Shown one piece after another: positions 56,930 through 64,000 of a DNA stretch of 64,000 bases. Every line of letters begins with the position of its first letter. Within the stretch, counting starts at the first letter, position 1. The notes beneath the pieces were generated by a model. The model was given only the letters and a program-made list of their open reading frames with translations, did not search any database and was not told where the DNA came from. The translations under genes were made by a program, and so were the position numbers. The stretch is from Setomelanomma holmii (taxonomy: Eukaryota; Ascomycota; Dothideomycetes; Pleosporales; Phaeosphaeriaceae), in the NCBI GenBank assembly GCA_010015745.1, contig ML978271.1:33765-97764 (forward strand). Direction: 5' to 3'.

Positions 56930-58585
56930 CTACATTTTCGCAGCACCCCTTTCATCGTCCTCGCTCAGTATGCCCTGCCACATCTCTGCAACCCGCCACA
57001 CTTTCTCGGCGCCGATGCTGTCTAGCAATGTGCCTCGGCCATGTCTATACACACGATCATACTCGTCTTCGTCGACTTCCACGACACCGTCCTCACCGAA
57101 AACAACCGCCTTACCCTTGCGACACCACCCGTGCCCGTTCGCGAGATCGATGAAGCGGTCCGCGAAGCTTTCTGCAATTTTCCGATTTGACTCACTGAGC
57201 TGATCGTTGAAGTTCTGTAGCAGAAAGGCGACGTCGAGTTCATGCGATGCTATACCTTTATATGCGCCTTCGAATGGGTTCGGGACGTGGAAGTGGTAGT
57301 GCGTCGCTTTTCTGGGCGGAGTCGTCGAGGTCCAGCCTTTCATTACCGCCACCGTGGGGTAGTAGAATCGAAGTTCGGAGGCGAGTATGAGCAACTTGTC
57401 TCGCCCCTGTTCAGGTGATAAATTGCTGTCGAGTTCATACGCAGCAAGAAGCCGACTCGTATCGATAGCTGTGAGACAGCGATTGCACGCTATTTTGAGC
57501 CGGTCCAGTGCGTTCGGTTGGTCGAGGATTCGCGCTTTTAGGACTGTTCCGTCATGTGCTGTATCTCCTACGACGAATTCTTTGCACCATAGTGGTTTGT
57601 GTTCGGTCGCACTTCCGTTGGCCAAGGTTAAGAGACTGACGTCTTCCTTTAACCACTCTCCATCTATATAGCCGCAATAATGTGCCGCGAAGGGGAGCTT
57701 TTGCGTCAAGTGTACCACGTCCGTGTCCAGCAGCGTTCTACTCAATTCACATGAATCGGTCGCTTTCAAGCCAAAGAAAGCTGATTGGGCTTTGTACGTC
57801 TGCCAATGCCACCATTTGTTTCTTGGTTTGCGGAGTGTAGTGTCACCACTCATTATTACCACTCTTTCAAACAGACCCGGTGTACCCACATCCGCACACA
57901 ATATCGTCGACAAAGAAATGCCTCCAGCAGATTCCCCTGCCACAGTGACATTATTCGGATCACCTCCAAATCCAGCAATGTATTTCTTGATCCATTTAAA
58001 AGCAAGGGCTTGATCTTTGAAGCCCATATTACCATTTGCCCCAAGGTCTTCGTTTGCCATGAAGCCGAACAGTCCAACGCGATAGTTGATAGCTACGCCA
58101 ATAATGGGCTTACCGATTTCAACACTTCTTTCGACGATTTTTTGCAGATCGTATTGCGGCCAATTGTTCGATCCGATACTCAATCCTCCACCATGGACCC
58201 ATGCAAAAACCGGTAAGCCTCCCTCTTTCTGTCCAGTCTTATTCAGTGCGGACTTTGGCACGGTGACATTGACATGTAGACACTCAAACTCATCCATCTC
58301 TTCCGTCTCGCCTTGTCCAGGCTCACACGGCAGGTTGACGTCGCCGACTAGAGTCAGATCCCAAGCCTGGGCTCCGCGCCTCTGTGGACATGAGGGTCCG
58401 AAGTGCGTGGCGTCGAAATGGCCGTCTTTAGCGACTTTCAATGTGTCGTTTGGAATCGAATCTTGATATCGCCCTGGTATCGACGCATATTTAAGGTTTC
58501 TGAATTGGACCGAGGTTGCTGAGGATTTGCCGCGCAAGGAGCACTGCAGCGTTGAGTGCTGGATGACGCACTCGTGATCGGACAT
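56930..58585 (-). CDS. type-B carboxylesterase/lipase family protein
   Basis: Single exon, 551 residues, typical length. Hydrolase of ester substrates with a Ser-Glu/Asp-His triad. The oxyanion segment is FAWVHGGGLSIGS, the nucleophile elbow VT[V]AGESAGGISLS, and the His lies in GIASHELDVAFLLQNF. YRVGLFGFMANEDLGANGNMG is the family signature between strands, and ADHCG-like pairs suggest disulphides. The N-terminus (MSDHECVIQHSTLQCS) has no signal peptide, so it is likely cytosolic, unlike the secreted members. FDATHFGPSCPQRRG near residue 60 also matches the family. It is convergent with the coiled-coil gene. Substrate cannot be deduced. Confidence 0.9.
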   Translation of the reverse strand: MSDHECVIQHSTLQCSLRGKSSATSVQFRNLKYASIPGRYQDSIPNDTLKVAKDGHFDATHFGPSCPQRRGAQAWDLTLVGDVNLPCEPGQGETEEMDEFECLHVNVTVPKSALNKTGQKEGGLPVFAWVHGGGLSIGSNNWPQYDLQKIVERSVEIGKPIIGVAINYRVGLFGFMANEDLGANGNMGFKDQALAFKWIKKYIAGFGGDPNNVTVAGESAGGISLSTILCADVGTPGLFERVVIMSGDTTLRKPRNKWWHWQTYKAQSAFFGLKATDSCELSRTLLDTDVVHLTQKLPFAAHYCGYIDGEWLKEDVSLLTLANGSATEHKPLWCKEFVVGDTAHDGTVLKARILDQPNALDRLKIACNRCLTAIDTSRLLAAYELDSNLSPEQGRDKLLILASELRFYYPTVAVMKGWTSTTPPRKATHYHFHVPNPFEGAYKGIASHELDVAFLLQNFNDQLSESNRKIAESFADRFIDLANGHGWCRKGKAVVFGEDGVVEVDEDEYDRVYRHGRGTLLDSIGAEKVWRVAEMWQGILSEDDERGAAKM

Positions 58586-59251
58586 TTTCGATGGCTAAGT
58601 ATATGTATAGAGAGATGACAAGTCTGAAAAATGCATGTACATGTCTAGTAGTATGTCGCCCGGTTACGAGATACAACTTGGCGTGCTTGTGGATTGATTC
58701 TGGGTGCTGGTAGGAAGATGTGGGGATGGATGTGGGGCCGGGACAGTTCCGCATCCTCGCAAAGAGGAAGGAAGCTACCCACCAACTCGTCATTGGCTCG
58801 CCTTCTATGCTCGCATTTTCATGAACTACCATTATCTCACGAGTGAATCTGAAGCTACGCGCGATCGGGTAATATACTCCAACGATTCTAATAGGCCATT
58901 ATACTTGTTATTGCTCGACCTCGAAAGACACCAGCCACCCTGCAGCCTTCCCATTCTGGACGCGTGCCTATCTTGTTAAGCACACTGCACGTACCATAAT
59001 TATCTTCGACGACCCATTGTATGTCCCTCCGGATTACGCTCTTCCAAGACTTCAAAATGGCATGCTTGACGAAGTTGTGACGCTTCGGCAGAAGCTTCAA
59101 CAAGAAATGGAGCCTTCCCTTCAGGCTACGCTTTGGTACCTTCGCAGGGCCATGTTCTCCCTCAAGTCCCAGAGATCTCGTACGATTATCGTACGCTACA
59201 TCGGGGCTCGGTGACTGATGCATAAGATTGCCGCTGAAAGGTCCAAACGAT
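58586..59251. other. intergenic / promoter of the esterase
   Basis: 666 bp, upstream of the minus-strand esterase and downstream of the minus-strand 59.3-60.3 kb gene. No gene is supported. Confidence 0.4.
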
Positions 59252-60264
59252 TCAGACACCGGCACTGTTGTTGAGAGCTATAATGATCACAAAGTATGCT
59301 CTTACGAGTCTAGAGCTGGAAAGAATACTTCGGCGTCGTTTGGAAAGCTGGATCCGGCCACAGAAGTTGTGTCGAAACTCGCTAGAGCTTCTTGTGGCAT
59401 GTTCCCGTAGGCGAGAGCATTGTTGCTGTAATTGTTTGGGAAAGTCCATGATGATGAAAGCTGAGGCATGGTCTGATCTTGGCCATTGGAGAAGAAAATT
59501 CCTAGGGTTTCCGCCTGAAGGAGCTGGAGAGTATGGACCAGGAACGTGCTGGTAGTTGTGCAGTGGTGAAGGTATAAACCCTTGTGGCGCCTCGCCTACG
59601 GCACTGGCGGGATAGTCCGCGAGATATGGCTGACACGACTGCTGGGAATAGTAAAGACCTTGTGTGATCGGAGATTGCATGCTTGGCAACGATGTCGAGC
59701 TCCACTTGCGCGGGACAGGTTCGACAAGAGCGTGCGTGGATGTGTTCGAATGAGTGACATGCTGCTTGTGCAGCCGATTTCGAGGACAATCCTTCGGATT
59801 GCACTATCGAAAGTCAGTGGAGCCATCAGCAGCATTGGAAGACTTACTGTTCGCTTCAACTCACGATGTACTTGGCACACGTTTCCGCGTGCCAGTCTAG
59901 CCGCTTCTCTTTGGGCATCGGTCAGCGGCCCAGTTCGCTGTCCTCGCGGTCGGCTTCTTGATCGTTTGGAAGTATGAGAAGCCCGTCTGAGCGAGGATGA
60001 AGGGGAAAGAGAAAGGGCACCAGAGGCCTGCACCCTTGGAGAGCGGTTTTCCGTTAATCGTTCTTTGCGGAAAAATTCCCTGAGAGCAGCTTGCATTCTG
60101 GCTCTTTGTCCGTTGATCTCCGGATACCAATATTCAAGGGCATCATATAATTCTTGAGAGCCATGTGATGGAACCCATTCAATTTCGCCTTGGACTGTTC
60201 GTGTCAGTGTGAGCTGAGGAGGTTCCCAAACCTCTGGAGTGAATCTGTCATTCCCGTTTGCCAT
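59252..60264 (-). CDS. unknown fungal protein with possible C-x2-H-x6-C-x4-C zinc site
   Basis: Exon 1 is 60264-59848 and exon 2 starts at 59803; the GTAAGT donor and GATAG acceptor are in phase. The start ATG gives MANGNDRFTPEVWEPPQL. Conserved-looking stretches are TLTRTVQGEIEWVPSHGSQ and YDALEYWYPEINGQRARMQ, a basic Ser/Arg-rich linker with RPRGQRTGPLTDAQREAAR, then CQVHRELKRT joined to CNPKDCPRNRLHKQH, where C-x2-H-x6-C-x4-C could bind zinc. The 3' end is uncertain: reading straight through ends at 59252, but from about 59500 a second frame (GQDQTMPQLSSSWTFPNNYS and FPNDAEVFFPALDS) looks more protein-like and stops at 59302, suggesting a further intron or a frameshift. A transcriptional role is possible but unproven. 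Confidence 0.62.
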
Positions 60265-61772
60265 TGTTGACACAACAAATTCAACTCTAGAAAGGGAGGA
60301 AGTCGGGTCTTTCTATAATCTAGCCAAACCTGAGGGTCGAATCTGTGCAGAGCATGAGCATGGGACTAGCGATTGTACGCACAAGTGGCAGACATTTCAA
60401 GGGAAAGTCCTTCAAAAGGGATACCGACGCCATATCTAATTCCATCTTATCAGGGCAACTTACGTCTCCAACAAGAAGGCATCAGGACGCAAGGCTGAAA
60501 AGATGGACCAATAAGCTATGCAGCTCGGTCAGGATGCACGCACGCACGTGCCCACCCCAACATCCGTATCATCGCCAGCGGCACACAATACGTCCTTTCA
60601 ATCATCGTACTCGATACCGATGGTGTTGCCGCTTCTTTCCCGACGAATCCCGGCCCACTCGCTATCATGCCCGCCGCATGCTTCCTGAACATGAACGTCT
60701 CAGCCGCTCTCGGGTTCGACGGCGCTTTCGACGTCGCGCAAAACGTAAACATCATCCATTGGAACATCCGTTGACAGCAACTCTACAACGAACGCTGCGA
60801 CTGTGCTCCACGATATCAAGTCTGTCACGACATCTTCGACCGGGTGCTGGCAGTATATCGTACTCATCGTGTTCATCATCGTGGCATGCATCTTCCATCT
60901 TTCCGAATGGTACCATGCGCACCGATGTCCCTATGATTAGAGCAGGATTCTCAACCTCACGGCGATGATATTGTCAGCGGCCAGCATAGTCGGTAGTGTT
61001 GCAGTTATAATCATCGTCATGTCGCACTATAACAGACTTTGAGCCGGCATGGAGGTTCTACGATGGTACCAAAAACGGGTAACATCCCTCCCTACGTGCC
61101 GGAAAACCCTGTGTACCGGAAACCTACCTATGCTCTACCTCACAACAAAGTCAACAGATATTAGGGGCCCTCAATACTCTCGGAATACACTCTGCACACC
61201 TCAGCCTTAGCCTTAACCTGTCTGCTCCTCATGCTTAGCTCTGTTACGCTGATAATACGATGTTTCGTTGTCGACGCGCAGAACAGCTTGAGCTCGGTCA
61301 GCCTCGGACACGCTCTATAGCCAATACATCCTCACGAGAGCTTGCTTAATTGCAGACAGACATGCTAAGGTCGTATTCCGAACGCAGCATCTCTATAACT
61401 GTACTATCTTCGTGGCAGTTGAGTTGAGTAACTTTGTCAAGCGGGATTGTCGAGCCAGAGACCCACTTCGCATCTGTACTGAAACACTAAAAAGAGACTA
61501 ACGGTAACTTATGTCAGCAATGCTGACATCCTCGCTTAATCTGCAGGTCATCCCATACAAATGGCGAGTATTCTCCAAGCCACACCTTCGACGCTGAGCC
61601 ACTCACTCCTATGGCTGGGCACCTGCAACCCACAGCCCCACAACCTAAGCGCCCAGCCTGCTCGACATGTTGAGAGACATGCGATGCTCTGCTCCTCTTG
61701 TCCTTCTCTGACAGTGAGTCTGCGCTGCAACCTTCGACCCTCGCCTCTTGCCTGAGCAAAACATGCTCTACG
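60265..61772. other. intergenic with decayed open frame
   Basis: 1.5 kb without an intact gene. A broken open frame is described separately (60518-60940). The remainder has a more mixed base composition and no recognisable element. Confidence 0.4.
60518..60940 (+). pseudogene. possible decayed single-pass membrane protein
   Basis: One frame reads MQLGQDARTHVPTPTSVSS from 60518 and later a Ser/Thr-rich stretch, then SSTGCWQYIVLIVFIIVACIF (a clear membrane helix) and a Cys/His tail before TAG at 60938. Between them the same frame has stops at 60686, 60692 and 60746. No good intron removes all three. Another frame is also open across part of the region, so the reading is uncertain. Confidence 0.3.
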
Positions 61773-64000
61773 ATGCGACTTCTGCAGCGCCTGCAGGACG
61801 GCGGCTTTAAGCTGACCTCACTTAACGATGAACATCCTCCGCCATACGTCATACTTTCGCACACCTGGACAGAAGGACAGGAGGTCACACATAATGAAGT
61901 GGAAGCTGGCAAAGGCAAGAATAAGACGGGGTACAACAAGCTCCGGTTCTGTGCCAAGCAGGCGGCGACAGACAACTATCAGTACTTCTGGATCGATACC
62001 TGCTGCATCGACAAGGCGGAGCCCGTCGAACTAAGCACAGCAATCAACTCTATGTACCGTTAGTATCAGCGTGCAGCTAAGTGCTACGTATACCTCTCAG
62101 ATGTTTCCATACCAGTGGAGGTCGTTGACGCCCAGGCCTTCCAGATAGCATAGGAAGAAGCGTTTCAACAAAGCCGGTGGTTTACACGAGGCTGGACGCT
62201 GCAAGAACTGCTAGCGCCACCATGCGTCCAATTCTTCTCTAGAGAGGGTAGGCAACTAGGCAGTAGAATCTTGCTAGAGCAGGAGATACACCAAGTCACT
62301 ACAATACCGATTGAAGTGTTAAGAGGCTAAAGTGTCGCCGAGTATAGTATCAAGGAGCGGATGAGGTGGGCAGCAACACGAACGACAACACTGAAGGAGG
62401 ATAAAGTGTACTGCTTGCTAGGTATCTTTAGGGTATTCTTGCCTCTAATCTACGGAGAGGGAGAAGAATACGCAACTCAACGACTAGAGGAAGAGATAGC
62501 AAGGCGTCAGAAAGGGCAAGGAACTAGAGACCAGCATAACCTATCTGGTGTGTTTTTGCTAACAGAGCAACATCTCTTTCTACAAACTATCTGAAGCTGA
62601 CGACAAGCAGTGTCCCAATTGCTACCTTTCCCAAGAAATGAGCGGTTCGTTGGACGAGAGGAGCAGCTTCAGTCTCTTAAACAAACACTCTTCTGTTCAA
62701 ATACACACTCTCGCATGACAGTGTATAGGCTAGGTGGCTGTGGAAAGTCGGCGCTAGCTCTCGAGTTCGCCTATCACGCCCTGACGGACCGAGTTGCAGA
62801 ACGAGTGTTCTGGGTGCCTGCAATTAGCCGAGACAGCTTCGAACTCGCGTATTGCGAGATTGCGAACAGCCTACGCATCCCAGGAATAAGCGACAGCAAC
62901 GCTAACATCAACAAGCTTGTCAGAGATACACTGAGCGCAGACAGCTCCGGCAGCTGGCTGATGATCGTCGACAATGCTGACGATCCTGTGGTCCTGCAAG
63001 GTATAATTAATAGTGATCTAAGGTCGGCCTAGCTAAGCGACTTTCTCCCCCGCAGTCGCCAGGGCGCTATCCTGTTCACTACACGGAGTAGGAAAGCGGC
63101 TCAGACACTAACGCCTAATCATGTCTTAGAGCTAAAAGACATGAATCAAGCAGAAGCTAGGCAGCTTCTAGTGCAATGTGTTACAGAGGAAGCGTTGCTT
63201 AACGACTCATTGGCTATCAAACAACTGCTCAGCATACTCGCCTATCTCCCACTTGCTATCGTGCAAGCAGCTGCTTTTATTAACAGCAATGGAACATCAG
63301 TCTCTAAATATGTGTCATTGTTCGAGCATGCAGGTGCAGAGACAGAGCTCTTCAGCGAGCAGTTTGAGGACCCTAGTAGGTACGAGGGAATGGACAGCAC
63401 AATCGCCAAGACGTGGCACATCTCTTTCGCCCAGATACGCAGGCAAGACCCACTAGCAGCAGAGTATTTAGCCTTTATAGCGTGCATCGACCGTATCAAC
63501 GTCCCGCAGTCGTTGTTGCCTTCTGGAGGATCCCAAGTGCAGCAAATCAAAGCGCTTAGCACCTTGACTGGGTATGCGTTCATAACAGAGCGTCAGCAAA
63601 CAGTACAAGGGCCAGAAAGAGAGAGGTTCTTCGATATGCACCGCCTGGTCTACTTAGCATTAGTGATATGGTTGCAGGAACACGGTGAACGGGCAGGCTG
63701 GGTCTGTACAGCCACAAATCGGCTTAATGACTTAGTACCGTACGGTGGACACAAAAGCAAAGAAGTATAGGTGCTATATCTTCCACATGCTATATCTATA
63801 GCAGGGTGCGAGGACGCTGTAGATGAAGCAATACGGGCCTCTTTACTAGAGAGAGTGGGCCAGTGCCAGGAAAGTCTAGGACAGTATGCATCAGCTGAAG
63901 CATCACATAGGCAAGAGTTTTTGCTAAGAAAAAGGGCACTTGGGCCTGAGCATCCATCCACGCTGACGAGCATAAGCAACTTGGCGCTTGTGCTGGACAG
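61773..64000 (+). pseudogene. HET-NB-ARC-TPR NLR-like gene with five stops, continues past window
   Basis: One reading frame from the ATG at 61773 to the window end carries a HET domain (PPYVILSHTW; FWIDTCCIDKAE; RGWTLQELLAP; KVYCLLGIF), a phase-1 intron of 63 nt (GTGTGT at 62549 ... CTGAC ... GCAG), then NB-ARC (GGCGKSALALEFAY P-loop, WLMIVDNADD Walker B, GAILFTTRS, LPLAIVQAAAFI) and the start of kinesin-light-chain-type TPRs (ALGPEHPSTLTSISNLALV). In-frame stops are at 62061 TAG, 62151 TAG, 62328 TAA, 63030 TAG and 63768 TAG. Each sits where Trp or Gln is expected and equals a CpA to TpA change on one strand. No indel was found. Intact relatives trigger heterokaryon incompatibility or immune-like death. 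Confidence 0.9.

Overview
The window is nuclear DNA of a filamentous ascomycete (Pezizomycotina; I lean to Dothideomycetes, by inference only). Introns are short (mostly 45-85 nt), with GTRNGT-like donors, CTRAC-type branch sites and YAG acceptors. Core eukaryotic genes are closely spaced. HET-domain and SAT4-type membrane proteins, which are largely confined to filamentous ascomycetes, are also present.

Layout. From 1 to about 41.7 kb is mostly conserved housekeeping sequence, often in divergent pairs with short shared promoters: TOP1 / ATP3, RPC40 / complex I 49-kDa subunit, UTP23 / a MIL1-like DUF726 protein, PRP16 / PWP1, and UTP12 / ARPC2. PPE1, mitochondrial ribosomal protein mL54 and dynamitin (DCTN2) also lie here. 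Between them sit fungus-specific genes: a TPR-like protein (4.6 kb), a [DN]SYGS repeat protein (9.8 kb), a five-helix membrane protein fused to an apparently dead alpha/beta-hydrolase (13-15 kb), a SAT4-type membrane protein (23-24 kb) and a conserved unknown protein (31.9 kb). A decayed membrane-protein gene lies at 11.1-11.7 kb.

From 42.7 kb the content becomes accessory. A long multi-exon orphan gene runs to 47.7 kb. It is followed by a tandem array of four LPxEIRNxIY-family paralogues (48.8-52.5 kb), two of them damaged. TPA1 (53-55 kb), a small coiled-coil gene, a carboxylesterase and an unknown gene with a possible zinc site come next. The window ends in a HET-NB-ARC-TPR (NLR-like) pseudogene. 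It has five in-frame stops, all explicable as C-to-T changes in CpA context, and no frameshift in 2.2 kb, which looks like repeat-induced point mutation (RIP).

The most unusual non-coding structure is at 34.77-35.35 kb, in the convergent gap between mL54 and UTP12. It comprises four to five ~85-91-bp units centred on an 18-bp palindrome, then seven 22-bp tandem repeats, then five 18-bp tandem repeats.

Functionally the housekeeping genes fall into ribosome synthesis (UTP23, UTP12, PWP1, RPC40, TPA1), mitochondrial energy and translation (ATP3, 49-kDa subunit, mL54), cytoskeleton and traffic (ARPC2, DCTN2, MIL1-like), RNA splicing (PRP16) and DNA topology (TOP1). Exon borders were worked out by reading frames and splice motifs and checked by phase. 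No RNA gene, CRISPR array or intact transposon was recognised.
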